This document shows positions 43,012 through 51,389 of a stretch of 64,000 nucleotides of DNA, in pieces. Made by a program: the position numbers and the translations under genes. How positions within the stretch are numbered: the first letter of the stretch is position 1; each line of letters opens with the position of its first letter. Source of the stretch: Paenibacillus oleatilyticus (GTDB lineage: Bacteria; Bacillota; Bacilli; Paenibacillales; NBRC-103111); the NCBI RefSeq assembly GCF_018998565.1, contig NZ_JAHNZO010000027.1, forward strand, positions 1 through 64,000, in the 5' to 3' direction. The notes beneath the pieces are model-generated. The model had not been told where the DNA came from. It did not search any database and was given only the letters and a program-made list of their open reading frames with translations.

Positions 43012-44259
43012 TCAGACGAACAATTTGACCGTTCCCAGCACCAATCCGATCAAAAAGCCGCATAGCGCGCCGTTGACCCGAATCCACTGCAAGTCGCTTC
43101 CGATTTTATCTTCCATTAACGCAATCAATGTCTCATTGTCGAACCGATCCACATTCTCCCGGATCAAAGCGCCGATTTTGGAATGGTTGGCCTCCACCCA
43201 GCGGCCGAGCTGCTCATGGACCCACTGTTCCAGCTTCTCCATACCCTCTTCGTCTTCCCGAATCCGGCTCAACAGCTCTTTCAAAAAAGGAATCGCATAG
43301 CGCTCGGCAAACTCCGGCGCGCGCACCGTTTCCACCAGCCGCTCCTTCAACTGCTCTACCCAGCGCTCCGTCCGGGCGGAGAGGTCCAGGTTATCCAGCA
43401 GCCGGACCTTCCAAGTGTCCAACGTATCCGCCGTCTCCGGGTCGGCCAGCCAACGTTCCAGCCGGACGCGCAGCTCCGCCAGCAGCGCCAGGCGGTTTTT
43501 GTTCCCCTGCCGTTTCATGTCGCGGATGGCGTTCCACACAAACTGCTGGATCATCGCCCCAAGCTTTTCTTCATTATAAAAGCCGAGAAACGCATTAACC
43601 GCGAGCTGCATAAATCCGTTCGTCTGAAGCCCATGCATCGCCTGCGCAGCCATCGCGCCCAGCCGGTGCTGCGTTTCTCTCGTCAATACAAGCTGCTCGG
43701 CCAAATCCAGCAAAAAATCGAGCGCCTTCTCGTCGCCCTGATGCTGGTACACTTGATCCAGCACTTTGCGAAGAGCTGGTGCGGCCTCCAACGCGTCAAT
43801 GCGCTGCCGGATTTCCTTCTCCAGCAGCGCAGGTATACGATCCCATGGGATATAGTCCAGCAGCCGCTCGCACAATACGGCGATGCTCTGCTGTGTCTTG
43901 TCGGATTCCAGAACCCGTTCGGCCCCTTCCAGTCCGCGCGAAACGATCTTCAGCCCGGCGAGCTTGCTGCGGATGCTTTCTTTACTGATCAGCTCCTGCT
44001 CGACGGTTGTAATGAGCGCCTCCGTTACCCGCTTCCGGTTATTGGGTAACAGCGCAGTATGCGGGATTGGAATGCCCAGCGGATGGCGGAACAAGGCGGT
44101 AACGGCAAACCAATCGGCCAGCCCCCCTACAAGTCCCGCTTCGAATCCGCTTTGCAGCAAGCGTACCCACGTATGATCCGCCCACGGTATGGTCGCCGCG
44201 AACCCCGCGGCCATGACGCCGAGCGACACGGCGGCGGTATGTTTGGCTTTTCCGGACAA
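43012..44259 (-). CDS. DUF445 family membrane-associated protein
   Basis: 415 aa. N-terminal hydrophobic GVMAAGFAATIPW and GLVGGLADWFAVTALFRHPLG, the DUF445 signature, then IPHTALLPNNRKRV. The middle is a long charged helical region, and the C-terminus has another TM LCGFLIGLVLGTVKLFV. TTG start with AAAGGAG ten bases upstream. It lies between kdpC and the KdpD-like gene in the same direction with gaps of 20 and 29 bp, so it belongs to the kdp transcript. Function unknown. Confidence 0.88.
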   Translation of the reverse strand: MSGKAKHTAAVSLGVMAAGFAATIPWADHTWVRLLQSGFEAGLVGGLADWFAVTALFRHPLGIPIPHTALLPNNRKRVTEALITTVEQELISKESIRSKLAGLKIVSRGLEGAERVLESDKTQQSIAVLCERLLDYIPWDRIPALLEKEIRQRIDALEAAPALRKVLDQVYQHQGDEKALDFLLDLAEQLVLTRETQHRLGAMAAQAMHGLQTNGFMQLAVNAFLGFYNEEKLGAMIQQFVWNAIRDMKRQGNKNRLALLAELRVRLERWLADPETADTLDTWKVRLLDNLDLSARTERWVEQLKERLVETVRAPEFAERYAIPFLKELLSRIREDEEGMEKLEQWVHEQLGRWVEANHSKIGALIRENVDRFDNETLIALMEDKIGSDLQWIRVNGALCGFLIGLVLGTVKLFV

Positions 44260-44279
44260 GACACAACAGCTCCTTTACA

Positions 44280-44894
44280 CTACTTTATCGTCATCATTTC
44301 GGTAAGCGCCAGGTTCAGCTTCAGCACGTTCACACGCGACTCGCCGAATACGCCGAGATCCCGCCCTTCCGTTTGGCGTTCCACTAAATTCCCTAGGTCC
44401 GCTTCGCTGATCCCCGTCAGCTTGCTGATCCGCGGCACTTGCGCTTGGGCGGCCTTTGGGGAAATATGCGGATCGAGACCGGAGGCGGAGTTGGTTAACA
44501 GGTCGATCGGAACTTCGCTGACCGGCACGCCCGGATTGGCTGTCTTCCAGGCCTCGATCGATTCCTGCGTCCGCTTCACGAGCTCGGGGTTCGACGGCGC
44601 ATAGTTATTCGAGCCCGAGGCGTCGGCTTTATAATCAATACTCGATACGCGTCCCTGAAAATATTTCGGATCGCTGAATTGCTGCCCGATCAGTTCGGAG
44701 CCGACTACAGCGCCGCTGCGGTTATGAACCAGACTGCCGTTCGCCTGAGCCGGGAAAATCGCCTGCGCGATTCCGGTCGAGACAAGCGGATAAATAAGAC
44801 CGCAAACGACGATAAACACTAGCGAAGCGCGTACGGCAATACTGAGCGAGAAGCGGGCCGTCTCGGCCCCTTCATGATTGACGCGGCTTACCAT
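44280..44894 (-). CDS. kdpC: Potassium-transporting ATPase subunit KdpC
   Basis: 204 aa. One N-terminal TM helix (ASLVFIVVCGLIYPLVSTGIAQAIF), then the outward-facing domain with GSELIGQQFSDPKYFQGR, NYAPSNPEL, VPVSEVPIDLLTNSASGLDPHISP and the C-terminal RVNVLKLNLAL. It helps bind ATP in KdpB and stabilises the complex. AAGGGAATG precedes the ATG. Confidence 0.95.
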   Translation of the reverse strand: MVSRVNHEGAETARFSLSIAVRASLVFIVVCGLIYPLVSTGIAQAIFPAQANGSLVHNRSGAVVGSELIGQQFSDPKYFQGRVSSIDYKADASGSNNYAPSNPELVKRTQESIEAWKTANPGVPVSEVPIDLLTNSASGLDPHISPKAAQAQVPRISKLTGISEADLGNLVERQTEGRDLGVFGESRVNVLKLNLALTEMMTIK

Positions 44895-44985
44895 AAGGAA
44901 TCATTCCCTTTCTATATATCATATCTCCAAGTTGTTTTCTCTACAAATCTTGACAGCGAAAAAACGGATGCAAGTTTTTACCCCA

Positions 44986-47016
44986 TTAAATCCACAGGTG
45001 AACCGCCAGGTCGATCAGCTTGATGCCGACGAACGGCACCAACACCCCACCGAGCCCGTACAGGAACAAATTGCGGCGCAGCAGCTGCGTCGAACTCATC
45101 GGCTTGTAGGTTACGCCTTTCATCGCCAGCGGAATCAGCAGCGGGATGATGATCGCGTTGAAAATCAACGCCGAGAGAATCGCCGACATCGGCGAGCCGA
45201 GCTTCATGATATTTAGAGCTTCCATCTGCGGAATCGCCAGCGTGAACATCGCCGGGATGATGGCAAAATATTTCGCCACGTCGTTGGCGATACTGAACGT
45301 CGTCAGCGCACCGCGGGTCATCAGAAGCTGCTTGCCGATGGCCACGACTTCGATGATTTTGGACGGGTCGGAATCGAGATCGACCATGTTGGCCGCCTCC
45401 TTCGCCGCCACCGTCCCGCTGTTCATCGCAAGGCCTACGTCGGCTTGCGCCAGCGCCGGCGCGTCGTTCGTGCCGTCGCCGGTCATCGCCACCAGCTTGC
45501 CTTCGGCTTGTTCGCGCCGGATCACGGCGATTTTGTCCTCCGGCTTGCTCTCCGCGATAAAGTCGTCCACCCCGGCCTCCCGGGCAATCGTAGCGGCCGT
45601 CAGCGGATTGTCGCCCGTACACATGATCGTCTTGATGCCCATCTTGCGCAGCTGCTCGAACCGTTCCTTCATGCCCGGCTTGACGGTGTCCTTCAAATAA
45701 ATCAAGCCAACGATTTCGCGGTCTACGGCCACGGCCAATGGCGTGCCGCCTTCGGAGGCGATCGCATTGCCCTTCGCTTCCAGATCGGCCGGGATGACGC
45801 CTCCCTGTGCCTGCACCCATTTTTTCACCGCATCCACAGCGCCTTTGCGCACCTGACGGCCGTCCGTCAGGTCAATGCCGCTCATCCGGGTCTCCGCCTT
45901 GAATTCGATAAACTCACCGCCTTCGGCGAGCGTCGGATCGAACGAAAAGCTCTGCTTTTTCATCAGCTCCAGCACGGAGCGTCCTTCCGGCGTCTCGTCT
46001 TTGACCGAGCTGATTGCAGCCCACTCCGCCACCGTGTCGGAATCCGCTGAGCCAACCGGCACGAACTCGCTCGCCATCCGGTTCCCGAACGTAATTGTGC
46101 CCGTTTTGTCAAGAATCATCGTGTTGATGTCGCCGGACGCTTCAACAGCTTTCCCCGACATCGCCAGCACGTTGAACTGGGTCACCCGATCCATCCCGGC
46201 AATCCCGATCGCCGACAGCAGACCGCCGATCGTTGTCGGAATCAAGCAGACCAGCAGGGCGATCAGCACCGGAATTTGCAGCTCGATCTCCAGGTAACGG
46301 GCAATCGGAGCGAGCGTGACGACGACGATGAGGAAAATGAGCGTCAGGCTGGTGAGCAGCGTGTTCAGCGCAATTTCGTTCGGCGTCTTCTGCCGCTTCG
46401 CGCCTTCGACCAAAGAGATCATCCGGTCGATGAACGATTCGCCCGGGTCGCTCGTAATGCGCACCCGGATCTTGTCGCTCACTACCCGGGTCCCCCCGGT
46501 CACCGAGCTGAAATCGCCTCCTGCTTCTTTAATGACCGGAGCGGATTCCCCGGTGATCGCCGATTCGTCCACGGACGCCAGCCCTTCGATCACTTCACCG
46601 TCGCCGGGAATCATTTCGCCTTGGGATACGATGACAATATCGCCCTTTCGCAGCTCGGTGGAGGGAACCTGCTTCACGCCGGCTCCCGTCACTTTATTCG
46701 CGGTAATTTCCTTCTTCGATTTCTTGAGCGAGTCGGCCTGCGCCTTCCCGCGCCCTTCGGCGAGCGCCTCCGCGAAGTTCGCAAACAGCACCGTGAACAG
46801 CAGGATAACAAATACGGTGAAGTTGAAGCCGACGCTCTCTTCCGTTCCGAAATACCCCGGCAGCAGCGTCATTAACAGCACGACGAGCGTGCCTACCTCG
46901 ACCACGAACATCACCGGATTTTTCATCATCGTGACCGGATTCAGCTTCACGAAGCTTTCTTTTATCGCATTCCGGACGATCGGTCCGGACATCATGCTTT
47001 TTCGATTCGAACTCAT
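44986..47016 (-). CDS. kdpB: Potassium-transporting P-type ATPase subunit KdpB
   Basis: 676 aa P-type ATPase subunit of the high-affinity K+ pump. TGES in the actuator domain (ITGESAPVI), phosphorylation site ILDKTGTITFGNR, nucleotide site KGAVDAVKKW, hinge VAMTGDGTNDAPALAQADVG. TM helices at both ends. Uses ATP to drive uptake through KdpA. GAGGGGAG precedes the ATG. All key residues are present. Confidence 0.97.
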   Translation of the reverse strand: MSSNRKSMMSGPIVRNAIKESFVKLNPVTMMKNPVMFVVEVGTLVVLLMTLLPGYFGTEESVGFNFTVFVILLFTVLFANFAEALAEGRGKAQADSLKKSKKEITANKVTGAGVKQVPSTELRKGDIVIVSQGEMIPGDGEVIEGLASVDESAITGESAPVIKEAGGDFSSVTGGTRVVSDKIRVRITSDPGESFIDRMISLVEGAKRQKTPNEIALNTLLTSLTLIFLIVVVTLAPIARYLEIELQIPVLIALLVCLIPTTIGGLLSAIGIAGMDRVTQFNVLAMSGKAVEASGDINTMILDKTGTITFGNRMASEFVPVGSADSDTVAEWAAISSVKDETPEGRSVLELMKKQSFSFDPTLAEGGEFIEFKAETRMSGIDLTDGRQVRKGAVDAVKKWVQAQGGVIPADLEAKGNAIASEGGTPLAVAVDREIVGLIYLKDTVKPGMKERFEQLRKMGIKTIMCTGDNPLTAATIAREAGVDDFIAESKPEDKIAVIRREQAEGKLVAMTGDGTNDAPALAQADVGLAMNSGTVAAKEAANMVDLDSDPSKIIEVVAIGKQLLMTRGALTTFSIANDVAKYFAIIPAMFTLAIPQMEALNIMKLGSPMSAILSALIFNAIIIPLLIPLAMKGVTYKPMSSTQLLRRNLFLYGLGGVLVPFVGIKLIDLAVHLWI

Positions 47017-47050
47017 GGGTAACTCCCCTCTTCCTTCCCGATCTTCACGT

Positions 47051-48730
47051 TTAACGCAGCGTCAAATGCTCGGCTACAGGCCCAAGCACGATGGCCGGCA
47101 GGAACGTCAGTGCCCCGATTATGAGCACCGTTCCGACGAGTATGCCGACGAACAAGCCGTTGTCCGTACGGAACGTACCGACCGTCTCCGGCACCCACTG
47201 CTTGCGGCTGAGCGAACCGGCCACGGCAAGCAGCGCAATCATCGAGATGTAACGCCCGAACAGCATCACAAGGCCGGTCGTAATATTCCAGAACGCCGTA
47301 TTGTCGCCCAGACCCTCGAAGCCGGACCCGTTATTGGCCGCCGATGACGTATACTCGTACAGCACCTGTGAAATGCCATGGAACGACGGATTCGTGATCG
47401 CCGCTTTGCCTAACTCGGTCGCAAGCGCAATCGCCGTCGGCGCCAAAATAATAAACGGATGCGCCAAAATCGCAATGGCGATCAATTTCATCTCGCGGGC
47501 TTCGATCTTCCGCCCCAGAAATTCCGGGGTCCGGCCGACCATCAGACCTGCAAGGAACACGCCCAGAATGGCGTACATGAGCATATTGACGAGGCCGACG
47601 CCTTTACCGCCGAACACGCAGTTCAGCATCATCAGTGCGAGCGGCGTAATGCCTCCGAGCGGCGTCAGCGTATCGTGCATGTTGTTGACCGAGCCGGTCG
47701 TCGCCGCCGTCGTGACCGTTGTAAACAAGGCCGACATCGGGATGCCGAAGCGCACCTCTTTGCCTTCCATACTGCCTTGGGAAGCGTCCATGCCCAGCTT
47801 GTTCAACGCCGGGTTACCGTTCAATTCGGACGTGTAGACGAGCGACAGGAACAGCAAGAACAAAATGAGCATCGCAGAGAAAATAACCCAGCCCTGCTTC
47901 CGGTTCTTCGCGAACAATCCGTACGTGTACGGCAGCGCCGCGGACAAGCACCACATCGACAGCATCTCGATCACGTTCGTCAGCGGATTCGGGTTCTCGA
48001 ACGGGTGCGCCGAGTTGACGCCGAAAAATCCGCCGCCGTTCGTTCCCAAGTGCTTAATCGATTCCAGCGACGCGACCGGTCCGATCGCAATTTGCTGCTC
48101 CGCCCCTTCGAGCGTCTGCACAGTGATCGTCGGCTGCAGCGTCTGCGGCACGTTCAAGGCTACCAGCGCCAGCGTGACAACGAAAGCAAACGGCAGAAAC
48201 ACACGGGTGTGCGCTTTGACAAAATCCTCGTAGAAGTTGCCAAGCGTCTTGCCCTTGGTCGTAACGCCGCGGATAAAGGCGATCGCCACGCACAGCCCCG
48301 TCGCCGCGGAAGTAAACATCATCATGGTGATCAGAGCCATTTGCGACAAATAAGAAAGTCCCGACTCCCCGCTATAATGCTGCAGGTTCGTGTTCGCCAT
48401 GAAGCTGATGACCGTATTGAACGACAAGGTCTGCTCCATATTGTCGATGCCGTTCGGATTGAGCGGCAGCAGCTTTTGCACCCTTAACAGCAAATATCCG
48501 AAAGCAACCAGCACAATATTGGTTGCGATAAAGCTGAGTCCGTACGTTTTCCATGTCATCCCCTTGCGTTCGCGCAACCCGATCAGCTTGTAGATCGGCC
48601 GCTCCGCCCATCCGAACAAGCGGTCCGTACGATTGGCCTCGCCGGAAAAGACATGATATAAATAAGTGCCGAGCGGCTTCGCCAGCAGCACCAGAATCCC
48701 TATGACAATGGCTATTTGCAAAATACCCAC
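47051..48730 (-). CDS. kdpA: Potassium-transporting ATPase subunit KdpA
   Basis: 559 aa channel-like subunit with about ten TM helices. Filter loops: SFMANTNLQHYSGE, GTNGGGFFGVNSAHPFENPN, TTAATTGSVNNMHD and SAANNGSGFEGLGDN. GTG start chosen because AAAGGAGG lies eleven bases before it; an ATG nine codons upstream would swallow the ribosome site. The length then agrees with the family. Confidence 0.96.
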   Translation of the reverse strand: MGILQIAIVIGILVLLAKPLGTYLYHVFSGEANRTDRLFGWAERPIYKLIGLRERKGMTWKTYGLSFIATNIVLVAFGYLLLRVQKLLPLNPNGIDNMEQTLSFNTVISFMANTNLQHYSGESGLSYLSQMALITMMMFTSAATGLCVAIAFIRGVTTKGKTLGNFYEDFVKAHTRVFLPFAFVVTLALVALNVPQTLQPTITVQTLEGAEQQIAIGPVASLESIKHLGTNGGGFFGVNSAHPFENPNPLTNVIEMLSMWCLSAALPYTYGLFAKNRKQGWVIFSAMLILFLLFLSLVYTSELNGNPALNKLGMDASQGSMEGKEVRFGIPMSALFTTVTTAATTGSVNNMHDTLTPLGGITPLALMMLNCVFGGKGVGLVNMLMYAILGVFLAGLMVGRTPEFLGRKIEAREMKLIAIAILAHPFIILAPTAIALATELGKAAITNPSFHGISQVLYEYTSSAANNGSGFEGLGDNTAFWNITTGLVMLFGRYISMIALLAVAGSLSRKQWVPETVGTFRTDNGLFVGILVGTVLIIGALTFLPAIVLGPVAEHLTLR

Positions 48731-48772
48731 GGGGTCCAAACCTCCTTTAATGAACAAGCCGAATCCGGTTGG

Positions 48773-48850
48773 TTAAAACTTCTCCGGATGAATCAAGGCA
48801 TACGCCAAATAGATGAATACGAATAAAGTCAATGCTCCGATGACGATCAT
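48773..48850 (-). CDS. kdpF: KdpF small stabilising subunit
   Basis: 25 aa: MIVIGALTLFVFIYLAYALI then HPEKF. A single TM helix that stabilises KdpABC, with the family pattern Y-L-x-Y-A-L-[I/L]-x-PE-[K/R]-F. GGGAGGGGA precedes the ATG, and the ATG overlaps the stop of the 36-aa gene upstream as ATGA. Confidence 0.93.
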   Translation of the reverse strand: MIVIGALTLFVFIYLAYALIHPEKF

Positions 48851-48957
48851 CGCCCGTCCCCTCCCGATTCCTCGGTTACCCGGCTGCACCAGGTCAGAAA
48901 GCCCCAGAACACCACGTAGGTTCCAGCCAACAGCAATACCATGTACAAGTCCGCCAC
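48847..48957 (-). CDS. Small membrane protein upstream of kdpF, 36 aa
   Basis: GTG start, AAGGAG ten bases upstream. MADLYMVLLLAGTYVVFWGF then LTWCSRVTEESGGDGR. One TM helix followed by an acidic cytosolic tail, 4-bp ATGA overlap with kdpF, so translational coupling to the kdp operon is built in. A possible extra Kdp accessory peptide. I do not know a named family. Confidence 0.7.
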   Translation of the reverse strand: MADLYMVLLLAGTYVVFWGFLTWCSRVTEESGGDGR

Positions 48958-48991
48958 TTCCCAACGTCTCCTTCCGAGCGATTGCGCTCGA

Positions 48992-49405
48992 TTACTCCAA
49001 ATGGCCGTCTATTAAAAATCCGACATCATCGCCGTTCGTATAAATGACATGATGCGCGCCAAGCCCCTTATATACGAGCCGGGGGCTCGGATTGCTTGTA
49101 ATCAGATAAATCGGCCCGTTCGTCCACGTCCGGCAAATCTGAATATACCGGCATGACAAGTTCAGGCTTTTCTCGAACAAAAATACCCGGCTGACCGCGA
49201 ACTGCGGCACGGTCCACGACTCGCAGCCCGACGTGTCGATCGTCACCACGTTCCCGACGCCAAGCCCGGCCAGCTTCCTATGCTCGGCCTTGCTGTTGGC
49301 AAGGGCCGCGAGGCGAAGCTGCCGTCTTTGCAGCTCGCGGATAAAGTTTTCTCCCGCCTTGTTCGGCGCCGATACCAGAATATAGCCGGATGATGCTTTG
49401 ATCAT
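48992..49405 (-). CDS. Hypothetical protein, first gene behind the riboswitches
   Basis: 137 aa soluble alpha/beta protein: SSGYILVSAPNKAGENFIREL, LAALANSKAEHRKL, NVVTIDTSGCESW, GPIYLITSNPSPRLVYKGLG and C-terminal GFLIDGHLE. The order of strands suggests a small Rossmann-like or NERD-like fold, but no catalytic motif is clear. AGGAG precedes the ATG. As the first cistron after tandem c-di-AMP riboswitches and just upstream of kdp, it probably has a role in potassium homeostasis. Confidence 0.72.
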   Translation of the reverse strand: MIKASSGYILVSAPNKAGENFIRELQRRQLRLAALANSKAEHRKLAGLGVGNVVTIDTSGCESWTVPQFAVSRVFLFEKSLNLSCRYIQICRTWTNGPIYLITSNPSPRLVYKGLGAHHVIYTNGDDVGFLIDGHLE

Positions 49406-49448
49406 TTTTATACGTTCTCCTCCTGTTCACTCCAGGAGAAAAGGCAAC

Positions 49449-49497
49449 AAAAAAGAAGCCTTGGGCAAGAGGTGACTCTTCCCGCGGCTTCCAAGGC
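49449..49497 (-). terminator. Terminator of riboswitch B
   Basis: GCCTTGG (49458-49464) pairs with CCAAGGC (49491-49497), inner AGAG/CTCT; TTCTTTTTTG follows on the minus strand, 44 bp before the next gene. Confidence 0.8.
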
Positions 49498-49551
49498 ACG
49501 GTAAAACAAACCGTGTCTTATGAGCTCACGACAATCGTTGCCTCTCTCTAT

Positions 49552-49720
49552 ACGCTTACGAGGTTAGCTGACGGATTCGGGCGTGAGAGTCGCCCTACCC
49601 CAGTACATGTTTCACATGCACGATGAGGATTCACCCCGTGGAATAGGAACGGCGCGTTTAACGCCCCGTCCTGTCCCGTTGGTTCCCCCGCTTCCCGGCG
49701 AGCCGGGAATTCAGCGATAT
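49552..49720 (-). ncRNA. c-di-AMP (ydaO/yuaA) riboswitch B, gene-proximal
   Basis: On the minus strand it reads, in order: ATCGCTGAATTC, GCGGGGGAACCAAC, GGGGTGAATCCTCATC, GGGGTAGGGCGACTCT, CCGAATCCGTCAGC and TAACCTCGTAAGCG. These match the ydaO-class consensus known from Bacillus, where c-di-AMP binding favours a downstream terminator. An intrinsic terminator lies 55 bases on. Confidence 0.93.
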
Positions 49721-49785
49721 ATTGCATGGAATGGCTGCATTTTTATAAGTTTGCGAATGGAACTGACGTTCCGTTTTTCCAAAAA

Positions 49786-49821
49786 AGACAATAAAAAACC
49801 ACAGAGGCAGGAGCCCTGTGG
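49786..49821 (-). terminator. Terminator of riboswitch A
   Basis: CCACAG (49799-49804) pairs with CTGTGG (49816-49821), plus AGG/CCT inside, followed by TTTTTTATT on the minus strand. Confidence 0.85.
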
Positions 49822-49902
49822 TCGCTATACGATCACAAGCTTCATCATCCTCTCTCCATTCGAACATAGGCCGCGGCCGGCCGCTAAACGGCTGTTCGAT
49901 CC

Positions 49903-50080
49903 AACGCTGACGAGGTTAGCTGACGGATTCGGACGGTGAGAGTCGCCCTACCCCAGTGCACGCTTCACATGCACGATGAGGATTCACCCCGGGGACGCAT
50001 GGCTTTCGGCTCTCACACCGGCAGCGCAGGCTTCCCTTGTGGTTCCCCCGCTTTCCGCACGATGGCGGAAATTAAGCGAT
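49903..50080 (-). ncRNA. c-di-AMP (ydaO/yuaA) riboswitch A, promoter-proximal
   Basis: Second copy of the same consensus on the minus strand: ATCGCTTAATTTCCGCC, GCGGGGGAACCACAAG, GGGGTGAATCCTCATC, TAGGGCGACTCTCACC, CCGAATCCGTCAGC and TAACCTCGTCAGCG. Conserved blocks are nearly identical to copy B; the peripheral stems differ. It has its own terminator, so transcription must pass two switches before kdp. Confidence 0.93.
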
Positions 50081-50112
50081 AAGAATTTGGAAACTGTAAA
50101 TTTATGAATTGA

Positions 50113-50141
50113 ATATTACGCTTGTCGGAAGCAACTGTAAA
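50113..50141 (-). promoter_or_regulatory. Promoter of the tandem riboswitch-kdp transcript
   Basis: On the minus strand TTTACA (50136-50141), 17-bp spacer, TAATAT (50113-50118). Start near 50106, 26 bases before riboswitch A. The rest of 50142-50291 holds nothing clear. Confidence 0.65.
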
Positions 50142-50291
50142 GAACGGTGGGAATGGCTCTGGAGCGAAATAGGGGAGGTTCAGGCACATAAGAGCGCTTT
50201 CTCAGATATGGTTCTTTTCCAATCTCTACAAATCTCACTATTTCTTCGTTTTTCATAAATCGTGATCTTTTTCTCAGCACTCCGTTCCCGG

Positions 50292-50654
50292 CTACAGCCA
50301 GATTCCACTTTCAATCCGCGCCAAGCCATGGCCGGAGGCGTACATATAAGCAAACGCCTCGTAGATTACCGCTCCCACAAACACTTGAACGGACTTCAGC
50401 TCAAAGCGGTACGGCGGGTTCATCCGGTTAAAATTCGACGCCAATTCCCGGACGGTTTCAAACGCGACATCTCCCATCGCCAGCAGCTTGCCGCTCACCT
50501 TGTCTTCCCCCGAGGTTAATGCGGGAAAACCGAGTCCGGTATCGTACAGAACGCCTCTCACCCAGGCCTCATCGCTCAACAGCTGTGAATGCCTGGAAAT
50601 AAACGGGTTGTCTTTGTGATTCAAGGAAACGACGCCATACACGAACACATTCAA
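50292..50654 (-). CDS. Gamma-glutamylcyclotransferase-like (AIG2 fold) protein
   Basis: 120 aa. N-terminal NVFVYGVVSLNHKDNPFI is a variant of the YG-[T/S]-L-R loop of the GGCT fold. It is followed by WVRGVLYDTGLGFPALTSGED, GKLLAMGDVAFETVRELA and a strand with VQVFVGAVIYEAFAYMYA. The catalytic Glu would be in the region FETV or GED; not certain. Substrate unknown, perhaps a gamma-glutamylamine. Downstream of the long leader RNA candidate. Confidence 0.78.
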   Translation of the reverse strand: MNVFVYGVVSLNHKDNPFISRHSQLLSDEAWVRGVLYDTGLGFPALTSGEDKVSGKLLAMGDVAFETVRELASNFNRMNPPYRFELKSVQVFVGAVIYEAFAYMYASGHGLARIESGIWL

Positions 50655-50764
50655 TTCCGCAACCTCTTTTCTCTGGAATACCGTTTGAGCTTAACTATAG
50701 GGGAAAACTGTTAGAAATGTATTAGGGACGGAAATTTTTGCCGGAATGGGCGGCTCCGCGGCAA

Positions 50765-50803
50765 CAAAAAAAGCTCCGTCAGCGGATCTGTCCCTGACCG
50801 AGC
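50765..50803 (-). terminator. Terminator of the leader/RNA candidate
   Basis: GCTCCGTCAG (50773-50782) pairs with CTGACCGAGC (50794-50803) with one mismatch, and TTTTTTT follows on the minus strand. Confidence 0.8.
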
Positions 50804-51083
50804 CTTCTTTGGCCGTTTATAAATACCGGTTACCCTTCCTTACCCCAAAGCAAATCCAATTTCTGTACATGATGCTGCGCATACTAAAACAATGAAAGCC
50901 CTGCCTCTCTTCCATCCTTGCGGCTCCGAAGACCGCGCCAGTGTGAATCAGTGTTACAACAATTCCTAATCATGGGAGTTCCTTGAATGAACGATTAAAC
51001 ATGTGCGGAAATAACGCTGCTTTCTCGAGGAAAATCTTCCGTGTAGGGGTTGTATGAGGGTTTAAGTATATTCTTGCGAATAT
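50766..51083 (-). ncRNA. Predicted ~320-nt noncoding RNA or long 5' leader
   Basis: No gene-like frame in either direction. Transcription is expected to start near 51083 (good promoter just upstream) and stop at the strong terminator. The RNA would begin with hairpin ATATTC-GCAA-GAATAT and hold GCGG...CCGC around TCTTCGGA (about 50929-50947). I looked for 6S, SRP, tmRNA, RNase P, T-box and common riboswitch signatures and recognised none. It could be a free RNA or an attenuating leader for the GGCT-like gene 111 bp beyond. Confidence 0.5.
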
Positions 51084-51089
51084 CGAATA

Positions 51090-51118
51090 AATTTACCATA
51101 GCTCGTCCCGGATGTCAA
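51090..51118 (-). promoter_or_regulatory. Strong leftward promoter of the RNA candidate
   Basis: On the minus strand TTGACA (51113-51118), 17-bp spacer, TAAATT (51090-51095). Perfect -35 box. Confidence 0.65.
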
Positions 51119-51272
51119 CCCGTCAATTCGTTTGAATCTAAAAATCAACCGAGTTTTCGTCATTTTCGCACGAAAATGAACAAATTCGCGGCAAATGGGG
51201 GGATTTTCGTTACTACCTCTCGATTCGGAGTCCGCACACCCCGTGCATACCCCGGAGTGCCCTGCTCGCCGT

Positions 51273-51302
51273 TTGAGCGCTGATAGGCGTTCCGAGTATA
51301 AT
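51273..51302 (+). promoter_or_regulatory. Promoter of the CNNM/CorC-type gene
   Basis: TTGAGC (51273-51278), 18-bp spacer, TATAAT (51297-51302). Before the gene, GGGAGGTG (51349-51356) is partly complementary to CCACCTC (51363-51369), which could fold over this Shine-Dalgarno-like element. Confidence 0.65.
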
Positions 51303-51389
51303 GGATTATAAGCAATCTTTATTTTTGTCTATTATTTGAACGCTTAAGGGAGGTGTACCTATCCACCTCACGCAGGGGATAGGGAATAT

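Noticed and set aside
49583..49939. 118-codon frame in the riboswitch region
   Set aside because: It runs antisense through conserved riboswitch B and terminator A; RNA structure explains the sequence.
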